DNA from: Treponema sp.
GTDB taxonomy: Bacteria; Spirochaetota; Spirochaetia; Treponematales; Breznakiellaceae
DNA: 40,449 nucleotides
Direction of reading: 5' to 3'
Assembly: GCA_031266775.1 (NCBI GenBank)
Contig: JAISAQ010000027.1
Coordinates: forward strand, 1-40,449
The notes beneath the pieces were generated by a model that did no database searches, was not told where the DNA came from, and saw only the letters and a list, made by a program, of their open reading frames with translations. How positions within the stretch are numbered: position 1 is the stretch's first letter; each line of letters opens with the position of its first letter. Positions 32,855 to 39,951 of the stretch are shown here, piece after piece. The position numbers and the translations under genes are program-made.

Positions 32855-33297
32855 TCAGCGCGGTTTTCCTTATCCTCCCATTCCATGATCTTCCTTATTT
32901 TAAAACCCCTTGCGCCGGAAGCACTGTCAAAGTGAACCACCCCAAACCGTCCTCCTCCGATGTAGGCCACCGTATCCCCCGGCTCCAGCGATTCTCCCTC
33001 CGCCGCGCGTTCAATGGCGCAGTCAAAATGCACGGCCAGGCCCGACTCCTTGTCCTTTAGGGCGGCGGCAAGATCCCTGATGGGTTTTCCGCACCAGGGG
33101 CAGTCGGGAACCGGAATGGGTTCCTGTGAAATTTCAGGGGCCGTCCACCGGGGTCTTTCGTAAAAGCCGCCGCGTTTTTTTTCGAGCTGTCCTTGATGAA
33201 GATCGTCCTTCCGTTCCCTGCGGCCCTGCCAGCTCTCGCCGTCCCGCCGCCTGCGCCGGGAAGACCGGCGGTTACCGCCTCTTTCGCTGCCGTTCAT
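32815..33297 (-). CDS. arginine-rich protein with a putative zinc site
   Basis: The product has 160 residues. The first 40 are very basic (RRSSRRRRRDGE), suggesting RNA or DNA binding. A likely zinc site is CPWCGKPI (about 66-73) with HFDC some 20 residues later. The C-terminal part is a small beta fold (GDTVAYIGGGRFGVVHFD). ATG 33297 has a good ribosome-binding site (CGGAGGGGTTTTTC). It overlaps the genes on both sides (26 and 40 bases), so it belongs firmly to the operon. Function unknown; nucleic-acid binding fits the composition. Confidence 0.8.
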   Translation of the reverse strand: MNGSERGGNRRSSRRRRRDGESWQGRRERKDDLHQGQLEKKRGGFYERPRWTAPEISQEPIPVPDCPWCGKPIRDLAAALKDKESGLAVHFDCAIERAAEGESLEPGDTVAYIGGGRFGVVHFDSASGARGFKIRKIMEWEDKENRAEWRKTISDHFSTT

Positions 33298-33517
33298 GAA
33301 AAACCCCTCCGTGGGAAATATCCAGAAGCTCGTTGCTTAAAACAAGGGCAATACGCTGTATCGCTTCGGACAAATAATCATTATCATGTATCTTGTTCCT
33401 CAAACGTTCCAAATCGAAGGAGCCTGAATCCGGGGCAGGAACAGCCGGAGCGGATTCGGCCGGGACAAAACCCGCCGGAGCCGCGTCCGGCCGGCCTTCC
33501 GTCTGAACCACTATCAT
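33272..33517 (-). CDS. small protein, possibly FlgM-like anti-sigma factor
   Basis: The product has 81 residues. The first 30 are alanine/proline-rich and disordered. The rest (LERLRNKIHDNDYLSEAIQR, then IALVLSNELLD) has the short amphipathic helices and the I-x-x-x-x-Y-x-x-x-x-x-x-I-A spacing of FlgM C-terminal regions, which hold sigma-28 in check until the flagellar hook is complete. The similarity is weak and rests on pattern only. It overlaps yraN by 4 bases (ATGA) and the next gene by 26. The presence of an FlhB-like gene and c-di-GMP genes in the same operon supports a flagellar link. Confidence 0.6.
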   Translation of the reverse strand: MIVVQTEGRPDAAPAGFVPAESAPAVPAPDSGSFDLERLRNKIHDNDYLSEAIQRIALVLSNELLDISHGGVFHERQRKRR

Positions 33518-33870
33518 ACACGCTCCGTGAAGGCTGATACAAGATGGGTAATGCCCTGCGGCCCTATAAAAACCACATCAAAACGAACGGCCATACATTT
33601 ATATTCTCGATGGGATAAAAGAAAATACTTAGCTGTTTCTATGATGCGCCGCTGTTTTTCCCGGTTTATCCCGTAACGGAGTTCTTCGATGCCGTAGGCG
33701 GACCACGTTTTTACCTCGGCAAACACCACCGTGCCGCCGTCCAGGGCAACAATATCGGCCTCACCCCGGCCGGAACGGAGGTTACGGGCAAGTATTTTCA
33801 TGCCCTTTCCCTCCAGAAAAACCGCCGCCCGTTCCTCTCCTTTCCTTCCCTTGCCGGAATTATTTGGCAT
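33514..33870 (-). CDS. YraN/UPF0102 endonuclease-fold protein
   Basis: The 118-residue protein has a predicted PD-(D/E)xK nuclease fold: GKGRKGEERAAVFLEGKG at the start, RNLRSGRGEADIVALDGG and the catalytic-type EVKTW. Its cellular role is unsettled; in many bacteria it sits near rnhB, rplS or the ribosome-maturation genes, as here. The frame can open at TTG 33882, but ATG 33870 gives the family N-terminus. It overlaps the HD-GYP gene by 11 bases and the FlgM-like gene by 4. Confidence 0.9.
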   Translation of the reverse strand: MPNNSGKGRKGEERAAVFLEGKGMKILARNLRSGRGEADIVALDGGTVVFAEVKTWSAYGIEELRYGINREKQRRIIETAKYFLLSHREYKCMAVRFDVVFIGPQGITHLVSAFTERV

Positions 33871-35143
33871 TCTTTTTGGCAAGTTCCCTGGGGTCCAGCG
33901 CCTTGGCGATAAAGAGGCTCTTCTCCGTCAAAAGATCGATAATCTCCCCCTCGTCTTGCTTGTAAACCGTGCCGAATTCGTCCGCGAGAATGCGGATCTT
34001 CGGCCTGAGGGGGGCGTCTCCCTGAACTTCGATAACACGCGCCAGCGCGCCGTTGTTGAGGAGTATGATGGAACCGATGGGGTATATTCCCATAGTCTGA
34101 ATAAAGGCCTTAAGGACATCGGGATCAAAACGGCGGGAATTGTCCGAAAGGAGGTTTTTCATGGCCTGATAGCCCACCATGGAATTACGGTAGGGTTTCT
34201 GGCTGACCATGGCCTCAAAGGCGTCCGCCACGGAGACTATTCTGGCCCCCAGATCGATGGCTTCGCCCGAAAGCCTGCGGGGATACCCTTCGCCGTCCCA
34301 CCGTTCATGATGCTGAAGGGCCACCATGCCTACTTCGTCGGGATACAACAGGGTCTTAGAGACGATCTTGTATGCGTAGAGGGGATGGGCCTGCATGCGC
34401 TGCACTTCCGCGCCGGAAAGGCCGCCCCGCTTGTCGATAATTTCCTTGGGAAGCCTGAACATCCCGACATCGTGGAGCAGCGCGCCGGTGATGATCTGCG
34501 CGATCTTGTAGTTGGGGATCTTGAGTTCTATGGCAATAAGCGCCGAAAGTATGGCCGCGTTGACCGAGCTTTTCGCCATTTCGCGGCCCGTTACCTCCCC
34601 GCCCAGAATGTACCCTATAAAACTGTCCCGCTCGTCGCGCACCGCCTGCAGAAGCCGGGCCGTAATGTTGTCTATGGACCTTACTTCCACGGAAACGCCC
34701 CCGGCGATATTGCTGAACACCGCGTCGAGCCGCTCAATAAGCTCCATGTAGATCTTGTAAGCGCCCTTGTTCTCCTGAACTTCGGTAAGGGAAAGCGCGC
34801 TGGGCGCGTTTTTTTTCACGGGCCCCTGTGGCGCGGGACTTTCTTTTTGTCCGGGGCTTTCCGGTTCGGCTTTGCCGGGCTTGCCGGCCGCCGCCCCGGA
34901 TGACGGCGCGCCGGCCGTATTCTCCGCGCCGCCGGCCGTGTCCTTGTCTTTCTTCTGCCCGGCGGCAACGGCTACCGCTTCGCCTTCGGTTTCTACGGTT
35001 TCAATGCCCCAGGACACAAGCCGGTCAATGTCTTTCTTTCTTATTTCCACCCCGGCCGGAACAAGAATATTGTTGCCTTCAATATAGACCGGTTCGGAAA
35101 AAACCATGCCGGGATGAAGATTTTTCACCGTAATTTTTTTCAT
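33860..35143 (-). CDS. HD-GYP c-di-GMP phosphodiesterase
   Basis: This 427-residue protein should hydrolyse c-di-GMP. An N-terminal DUF3391-like domain (about 1-55, KNLHPGMVFSEPVYIEGN) and an alanine/glycine/proline-rich linker (about 60-115) precede the HD-GYP domain (about 185-345). It has HD at 224-225 (LLHDVGMFRLP), HHE-x-WDG-x-GYP (278-287) and the VADAFEAMVS metal aspartate. The histidine that usually starts the first helix motif (HS-x-x-V) is serine here (SSVN, residue 192), so the metal site may be two- rather than three-metal. It overlaps the FlhB-like gene as ATGA, giving strict coupling. Its partner cyclase lies four genes downstream. Confidence 0.93.
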   Translation of the reverse strand: MKKITVKNLHPGMVFSEPVYIEGNNILVPAGVEIRKKDIDRLVSWGIETVETEGEAVAVAAGQKKDKDTAGGAENTAGAPSSGAAAGKPGKAEPESPGQKESPAPQGPVKKNAPSALSLTEVQENKGAYKIYMELIERLDAVFSNIAGGVSVEVRSIDNITARLLQAVRDERDSFIGYILGGEVTGREMAKSSVNAAILSALIAIELKIPNYKIAQIITGALLHDVGMFRLPKEIIDKRGGLSGAEVQRMQAHPLYAYKIVSKTLLYPDEVGMVALQHHERWDGEGYPRRLSGEAIDLGARIVSVADAFEAMVSQKPYRNSMVGYQAMKNLLSDNSRRFDPDVLKAFIQTMGIYPIGSIILLNNGALARVIEVQGDAPLRPKIRILADEFGTVYKQDEGEIIDLLTEKSLFIAKALDPRELAKKNAK

Positions 35144-35406
35144 CGTATTTTCTTGTCCTTTTCAAATACAAACGCCAGTATCTTTGCCGCCGCCTCCCAG
35201 CACCACTCAGGAATAAAGTCACCGGGATTGACGCCGGCGTCCAAAAGAGCCGCCAGTGCGGCGTCTTCGACAACAGCAACCCCGGATTTTTCCGCGGCAG
35301 CTATGATACGCTCCGCTTCCCTGTCCCGCCCCCTCGCAAGCAGGCGGGGCGCAGGATCTTTATTTCTATTATAAGCCAATGCGGAAGCGGTTTTCCGTTT
35401 TTTTAT
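35140..35406 (-). CDS. FlhB C-terminal-domain-like protein, apparent ATA start
   Basis: The product has 88 residues and resembles the cytoplasmic C-terminal domain of the flagellar export switch protein FlhB (a free-standing FlhB homologue as in many bacteria): KKRKTASALAYNRNKDPAPR near the start, EAERIIAAAEKSGVAVVED, ALLDAGVNPGDFIPE. It lacks the NPTH autocleavage motif. The start is odd. The only frame start by ordinary rules is TTG at 35379, which cuts off the conserved N-terminus. A perfect ribosome-binding site, TAAGGAGGTG, lies six bases from an in-frame ATA at 35406, giving the family-like (M)KKRKTASALAY. I chose ATA. The previous gene's stop lies one base before it. Confidence 0.82.
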   Translation of the reverse strand: MKKRKTASALAYNRNKDPAPRLLARGRDREAERIIAAAEKSGVAVVEDAALAALLDAGVNPGDFIPEWCWEAAAKILAFVFEKDKKIR

Positions 35407-35407
35407 G

Positions 35408-36547
35408 TTACACCTCCTTATTTACGGAAGGCAAGACATCATCCCTGCTGTCCGGGGCAAAAAAAGAGAAAAAATCATCATTTTTGAGATAAATTTGATC
35501 GCCGGAAAGTCCCAAAAGCCCCGAAAGTTCCCTTTTTATGGCCAAAAGCGTCCTGTTTCCCGGAGAAGGCAGCCTGCCGAAACTGAGCCGGGCCCCCTTA
35601 AGCCCGTGTTTTCCGCCGGACGCGCCGCCCGGCTCCGGGGAAAAAGCGGGCCGTTCGGGGCGATCCACGACAAAGAGCCAGCGTTCCCCGTTTTTGGCGG
35701 CGATTTCCAGGGCCATGCGATCCACACGGCCTTCTTTTCCGCCGGGAAAATCCGGGCCGGAAAGGAGGCGAAGGGTAACGCGGTACTGCTCCTGCGGCCC
35801 GAAGACAAAAGGAACGACTATCCACCGTTTGCCGTCGCGGCCGGGAAGGCGGTTAAGGATATCGAGCAGGGGATCGAAGGCCGCGCGTTTTCGCAGGGCG
35901 GAAGCGCCGTCACAGGCATCCACCTCCTCCCCCGCGCCGCCACTGCTACTGCCGCCGCTGCCGCTACGGGAATTGCCCGGTGAAGCGGACGAATCATACG
36001 ATTCGGATGAATCATATTCCCCGCCGGCGCTTCCACCGCCGGGAGATTCCCGGCCGGTACTTTCCCGGCTGTCTTCACCCTGACGCCGGCCGGGAAAAGC
36101 CGGGTCCATGGCGCGGGCATAACGTTCCAGGGCTTCGCCGCCAAGCTCTGTCCCCTTACTCAGGGCGGCGGCGGCGGCCAGGGACAGAGCTTCGCGGGAA
36201 CGGAACATCGCCTCTTCCCCAAGCCCGGCCGCATCTTTCGCCGGGCCCGTATCCGCGGCCGTTTCCGGCGCTCCCAAAACACGGCTCCGCATGCGCGCCA
36301 GAAGGAGGGGGTCAAAGGGAAGGGAAAAAAAGCGGAAAAAGGACAATACGGAGGCCGAAAGCCTGTCTCCGGGGAGCCCCAGGGCGGCGGCCAGGTTCAG
36401 AAAAGAAGGAGCGCTTACCGCCCGGATGTCCGCCCGCACATTCCGGAAATGAACCTCACGACCCGCCGCGGGCGCAGAATGCGAAGAAGCTGTTTTACCT
36501 GAAATTGTGTGACTAAGGTCTTGTCCGTTCCTGACCGCGGGAATCAA
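35408..36547 (-). CDS. protein of unknown function with Ser/Gly-rich linker
   Basis: The product has 379 residues. The N-terminal half is helical ([20 protein letters not shown], then [12 protein letters not shown]). Residues about 160-215 form a serine/glycine/aspartate-rich linker of low complexity. The C-terminal half has strands ([31 protein letters not shown]) and ends in a helix-rich segment. In layout it recalls the FliK-like hook-length proteins (helical start, flexible middle, compact end), but I cannot claim that. The start is TTG overlapping the rplS stop (TTGA), so translation is coupled. It lies directly upstream of the FlhB-like gene. Confidence 0.75.
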   Translation of the reverse strand: MIPAVRNGQDLSHTISGKTASSHSAPAAGREVHFRNVRADIRAVSAPSFLNLAAALGLPGDRLSASVLSFFRFFSLPFDPLLLARMRSRVLGAPETAADTGPAKDAAGLGEEAMFRSREALSLAAAAALSKGTELGGEALERYARAMDPAFPGRRQGEDSRESTGRESPGGGSAGGEYDSSESYDSSASPGNSRSGSGGSSSGGAGEEVDACDGASALRKRAAFDPLLDILNRLPGRDGKRWIVVPFVFGPQEQYRVTLRLLSGPDFPGGKEGRVDRMALEIAAKNGERWLFVVDRPERPAFSPEPGGASGGKHGLKGARLSFGRLPSPGNRTLLAIKRELSGLLGLSGDQIYLKNDDFFSFFAPDSRDDVLPSVNKEV

Positions 36548-36948
36548 GGCTCGCCGGCCGGGCCGCCCTGTTCGGTGACGATCTTTGGAGCGCGGGCAGC
36601 CTTACGGCCTATGAGTTCCTTGATTCTGGCGGCCTTGCCGACCTTTCCCCGGATATAGTACAGCTTTGCCCGCCTGACTTTACCTGGCCTGACCACTTCC
36701 ACTTTGACAATACGGGGAGAATGGAGGGGAAAGACCCGTTCAACGCCGACCCCGTAGGAATTTTTCCGTACCGTAAAAGTCCTGCCTACCCGGGAATTTT
36801 TTACGGCAATAACAAGACCTTCGTAGATCTGGATACGTTCGTTTTTGCCTTCAACTATCTTGAAATGAACCTTTACCGTATCGCCCGGCTTGAAATTACC
36901 GGGATCGTTTTTCATTTGGGAGGCTTCAATAGCCCTGATCTCATTCAT
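36544..36948 (-). CDS. rplS: 50S ribosomal protein L19
   Basis: The 134-residue protein is found at the 30S-50S interface. The family marks are clear: [20 protein letters not shown] (about 19-38), [31 protein letters not shown] and [20 protein letters not shown] short C-terminal extension ([16 protein letters not shown]) is longer than in E. coli. It overlaps the end of trmD by 8 bases. Confidence 0.98.
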   Translation of the reverse strand: MNEIRAIEASQMKNDPGNFKPGDTVKVHFKIVEGKNERIQIYEGLVIAVKNSRVGRTFTVRKNSYGVGVERVFPLHSPRIVKVEVVRPGKVRRAKLYYIRGKVGKAARIKELIGRKAARAPKIVTEQGGPAGEP

Positions 36949-37717
36949 TTACCAACTCCTCCGCACCTTTGGGGCCTTGAGCCTCGAGGTCCTCTATTGT
37001 TCTTTCGGTTTCAGCGTCGAAAATTCCCGCTTCCCGGCCCCGGCGGACAAGCTCCGGCCTCAAGGCCAGTGTTTTTTCCACCCGTTTCCTTAAACGCCAT
37101 CGCCGTATATGTTCATGATGACCGGAAAGCAAAACGCCGGGAACCTGAAGTGTAGCATATATTTCCGGGCGTGTATACTGGGGGTATTCAAGAAGTCCCC
37201 CGGAAAAGCTCTCTTCCTCAAGGGATTCCGGGGTAATGACGTTATCCACAAGCCGGTATGTCGCGTCTATAAGCGTAAGGGCGGCGATTTCCCCCGAAGA
37301 AAGCACATAATCGCCGGTGGAAATCTCTTCATCGGCGTACAGATCGATAATCCGCTGATCGATGCCCTCATAACGGCCGCAAACAAGAAAAAGCTCGTCC
37401 CGGCCGGCAAGCTCCCTCGCCATGGACTGGTTAAAAAGCCGTCCTGACGGCGAAAGGCAGACAACAGCGGCGCCCGGCGTTTTTTTGGAAGCCCCCGCCG
37501 CTTCCAGGGCGCGGCCAAGCGGTTCGGGAAGCATCAGCATGCCGGGCCCGCCGCCATAAGGTGCGTCGTCGCAGGTTTTGTGTTTGTCAAGGGCATAATC
37601 GCGGATATTGACAGTCCGGTATGTTATAATGCCCCGGTCTATCGCCTTTGCCATGACGGACGCGGCAAAATAGGCGTCTATGATTTCAGGAAAAAGGGTG
37701 AATACGGTATATTTCAT
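36941..37717 (-). CDS. trmD: tRNA (guanine-N1)-methyltransferase
   Basis: It methylates G37 of tRNAs next to the anticodon, preventing +1 frameshifting. The 258-residue protein begins [17 protein letters not shown] and carries the knotted SAM-binding fold: [39 protein letters not shown] (SGGE of most enzymes is SSGE) and the C-terminal PQYTRPE. The frame extends to 37768 but the usual TrmD N-terminus is at 37717, four bases after the rimM stop. No strong ribosome-binding site is seen, so it probably depends on coupling. Confidence 0.97.
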   Translation of the reverse strand: MKYTVFTLFPEIIDAYFAASVMAKAIDRGIITYRTVNIRDYALDKHKTCDDAPYGGGPGMLMLPEPLGRALEAAGASKKTPGAAVVCLSPSGRLFNQSMARELAGRDELFLVCGRYEGIDQRIIDLYADEEISTGDYVLSSGEIAALTLIDATYRLVDNVITPESLEEESFSGGLLEYPQYTRPEIYATLQVPGVLLSGHHEHIRRWRLRKRVEKTLALRPELVRRGREAGIFDAETERTIEDLEAQGPKGAEELVNE

Positions 37718-37721
37718 GGGA

Positions 37722-38225
37722 TTATTCCAGAATCCATGTGCTACGGAGCGCCGCCCTGCCCGCCTCAATGTCTATTTCACCGAAGAATTCATTTCTAAAG
37801 GGAACCAGTTTTAGATCGCCTGATGCAAGCCGGATCTCGGCCACATAACCGCCGCCGCCTTCAAAAACACCGGCAATATGCCCCAGAACACAATCGTCCG
37901 CCGTCACTTCGAGTCCCTTAAGATCTTCAATATAATATTCGCCGGGTTTAAGGGGACTCGCGTTTTCCCGCCCGGTAATTATTTCAGCGCCGGCATATTT
38001 TCCCGCCTCTTCGGGGGTGTTTACACCGCGGAATTTCATTATTACCGAAGGAAAAACCGGGACGCTTTTTTCTATTTCGACATCCCTTTCATCGCCGCGC
38101 AGCCTCAACACAGCGGACCGGAGGCAAAGCAGATGCCCGGTTTCCCCCGAAAGAGACTTTACCTTGACAAAACCTTCAAGGCCAAATGCGCCGCCCACAA
38201 GGCCCACCACAAAACGGCCGGTCAT
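37722..38225 (-). CDS. rimM: 16S rRNA processing protein RimM
   Basis: This 30S maturation factor acts with S19 and the 16S 3' domain. The 167-residue protein has the N-terminal beta-barrel (RFVVGLVGGAFGLEGFVKVK) and the PRC-barrel-like C-terminal half (YYIEDLKGLEV, LGHIAGVFEGGGGYVAEI, LVPFRNEFFGEIDIEAG). The frame opens at 38366, but the family start is at 38225 (MTGRFVV), with GGGGAGAG about 11 bases upstream; 38246 is an alternative. Confidence 0.95.
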   Translation of the reverse strand: MTGRFVVGLVGGAFGLEGFVKVKSLSGETGHLLCLRSAVLRLRGDERDVEIEKSVPVFPSVIMKFRGVNTPEEAGKYAGAEIITGRENASPLKPGEYYIEDLKGLEVTADDCVLGHIAGVFEGGGGYVAEIRLASGDLKLVPFRNEFFGEIDIEAGRAALRSTWILE

Positions 38226-38277
38226 ACAAAAAATGACTCTCCCCATAATTCGGCGGACAGGCGGCGTTCCGCAGGCA

Positions 38278-38511
38278 TTAATCCAGAATTTCCAGCGCCG
38301 TATGTTTGCCGCTTCTTGCCGTAGCCGCCTGGAGAACCGTGCGTATGGCCTTGGCGATGCGGCCATGTTTGCCTATGACTTTGCCAATATCGGACGGGGC
38401 CACCCGAAGTTCCAGAATAGTGGATTTTTCACCTTCCACCACATTCACCTGTACGGAACCGGGATCGTCCACCAAGGATTTGACAATATATTCAACCAGC
38501 TCTTTTTCCAT
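38278..38511 (-). CDS. KH-domain RNA-binding protein (KhpA type)
   Basis: The 77-residue protein consists of one type-II KH domain: GxxG loop in VIGKHGRIAKAIR (45-57), preceded by the LRVAPSDIGK strand. KhpA proteins bind small and messenger RNAs, often with KhpB. Its place between rpsP and rimM is the usual one. Start ATG 38511 has AGGA nine bases upstream; it lies 21 bases after the rpsP stop. Confidence 0.95.
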   Translation of the reverse strand: MEKELVEYIVKSLVDDPGSVQVNVVEGEKSTILELRVAPSDIGKVIGKHGRIAKAIRTVLQAATARSGKHTALEILD

Positions 38512-38532
38512 AATGTATCCTGACGGCCGGGT

Positions 38533-38784
38533 TTATCTTACAGAAAGGTTCTTTTTATTGAAGATTCTGCGTACCGTATCGCTTACCTCAGCCCCCTTTT
38601 CAAGCCATGCCTTTGCCTTTTCCGCGTCAAAAAGGATCTGTTTGTCTTCTTTTTCAATGGGATGATAGTAGCCCAGTTCCTCAATGGTCCGGCCGTCGCG
38701 GGCATCCCGTTTATCCATGACCACAATACGGTAATAAGGACGTTTCTTGGTTCCGAATTTCTTGAGCCTAATCGTGGCGCTCAT
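38533..38784 (-). CDS. rpsP: 30S ribosomal protein S16
   Basis: The 83-residue protein is an early 30S assembly protein. It begins MSATIRLKKFGTKKRPYYRI, the family signature, followed by VMDKRDARDGRTIEELGYYHP. The ribosome-binding site GAGAGGAGGATAC is strong. It is the first gene of the long minus-strand operon, with a good promoter about 40 bases upstream. Confidence 0.98.
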   Translation of the reverse strand: MSATIRLKKFGTKKRPYYRIVVMDKRDARDGRTIEELGYYHPIEKEDKQILFDAEKAKAWLEKGAEVSDTVRRIFNKKNLSVR

Positions 38785-38810
38785 GTATCCTCCTCTCGCA
38801 TACAGCCCTT

Positions 38811-38839
38811 AGTATGCCCGCAACAGCAGGTTTCGTCAA
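38811..38839 (-). promoter_or_regulatory. sigma-70-type promoter of the rpsP operon
   Basis: On the minus strand TTGACG (38839-38834), 17 bases, CATACT (38816-38811). Transcription would start near 38804, giving a leader of about 20 bases to the rpsP start. Confidence 0.6.
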
Positions 38840-38887
38840 GGGCATTTCGGTACCCGGAAAAAACGGCGTTTTGCACATAACGCGCTG

Positions 38888-38912
38888 TAATTCCTTGTAC
38901 AGTAAGGAATTA
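38888..38912. other. perfect 9-bp stem-loop in the 358-base gap 38785-39142
   Basis: TAATTCCTT (38888-38896) and AAGGAATTA (38904-38912) pair with a 7-base loop. A second, competing pair is CTGTA (38885-38889) with TACAG (38898-38902). Apart from the rpsP promoter, the rest of the gap between rpsP and the lipoprotein gene shows no convincing gene; open frames there lack ribosome-binding sites and family features. Confidence 0.45.
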
Positions 38913-39142
38913 GACACTATTACCTCCCCCTCCCCCGTATGTAGCGTAGTTTTTCCGGATACAAGCCGTAACACCCCGCATATAACGCATTCTTTGCGGC
39001 CCGGCATACCGGCGGCCGCTTTTCCCCTATCAGTAACTACTTTTGCCTCACCGCTCACTGCTTTACTATCCGGCAAGGCCGGACAGCAGGGAACACAACA
39101 GCCACATTGCCGGCGGGACATAAAAACTATACGGAGTCTACA

Positions 39143-39862
39143 ATGAAAAAGATTAATGGGCATATTTTGAAAGGAACAGTAAAACAAATGTTTGGCGCGC
39201 TGGCATTGGCAGGTGCAATAAGCGCGGCAGGCGTAATTGGCGGCACAGCCGTAAGTTGCAGCAATCCGGCAGACTGGGACAGAGAAGACAATCATAAAGT
39301 TACAGGGGGAATATACGACCCTGACGGATATAAGCGAAACGGCTTCAATGCAAGCGGCTGGAACAGGGAGCACAAGAATGAAACCACAGGAACATTATAC
39401 GATAACGACGGCTATAACGAAAACGGTTATAACCAATATGGCTGGGATATCGAGGAAAATAATGTAAACACCACACCATATAATGATAATGGGTTCAAAA
39501 TGGATGGAACATATTTGGAGACTGGCAGTTACTACGATGGCGAAGGATACAACAGAGACGGTTATGATATAAATGGTTACGACGCTGCCGGTTGCGATAT
39601 AGATGGTTACGACGTAACTGGTTATGACGCAGACGGCTGGCATAGAGACCCCGCAAGCCTTATAAATAAGTTTACCGGCACAGAATATGGCCTCGACGGG
39701 AACGACAGAAACGGGAACCCGAACCCCACTGTAATCCCAGAATATACAAGCGGAATGGATGTTGTTTTGAACACAGTTTATGGCGAGATGAATCAATATA
39801 CTATAACAGCCGGAACGTTATGCGAAATAGGGGCTAAAATTTTTTGTAAAATATTATGTTAA
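39143..39862 (+). CDS. lipoprotein with Asp-Gly-Tyr repeats
   Basis: The product has 239 residues. The signal ends in GGTAVSCSNP, a lipobox with cysteine at about 39. Residues about 57-180 consist of short repeats of the type D-x-D-G-Y-x-x-N-G-Y/F (YDNDGYNENGYNQYGW; YDGEGYNRDGYDINGY; DIDGYDVTGYDADGW), rich in Asp, Asn, Gly and Tyr, likely a surface-exposed repeat with possible metal- or ligand-binding turns. The start at 39143 has CGGAGTCTACA upstream; an earlier ATG at 39107 lacks one. GC content is lower than in the operon to its left. No function recognised. Confidence 0.78.
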   Translation: MKKINGHILKGTVKQMFGALALAGAISAAGVIGGTAVSCSNPADWDREDNHKVTGGIYDPDGYKRNGFNASGWNREHKNETTGTLYDNDGYNENGYNQYGWDIEENNVNTTPYNDNGFKMDGTYLETGSYYDGEGYNRDGYDINGYDAAGCDIDGYDVTGYDADGWHRDPASLINKFTGTEYGLDGNDRNGNPNPTVIPEYTSGMDVVLNTVYGEMNQYTITAGTLCEIGAKIFCKILC

Positions 39863-39951
39863 GTACCTTCGGTGCCAGTTGACAAAAGAAAATGATTTGA
39901 ATAAATTAAAACAAGGTTTTTAAACAATCACTTAGCTTCATAAAAGGAAAT

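Noticed and set aside
38814..39146. 110-residue plus-strand frame between rpsP and the lipoprotein
   Set aside because: No ribosome-binding site, low-complexity translation and overlap with the rpsP promoter.
38768..39373. 201-residue minus-strand frame over the rpsP upstream region and the lipoprotein
   Set aside because: No ribosome-binding site, no family features, cysteine-rich odd composition, and it is antisense to a gene with a signal peptide and repeats.
39422..39662. Repeats in the lipoprotein gene considered as a CRISPR array
   Set aside because: Units are in-frame, imperfect and encode a peptide repeat; there are no constant repeats with unique spacers.
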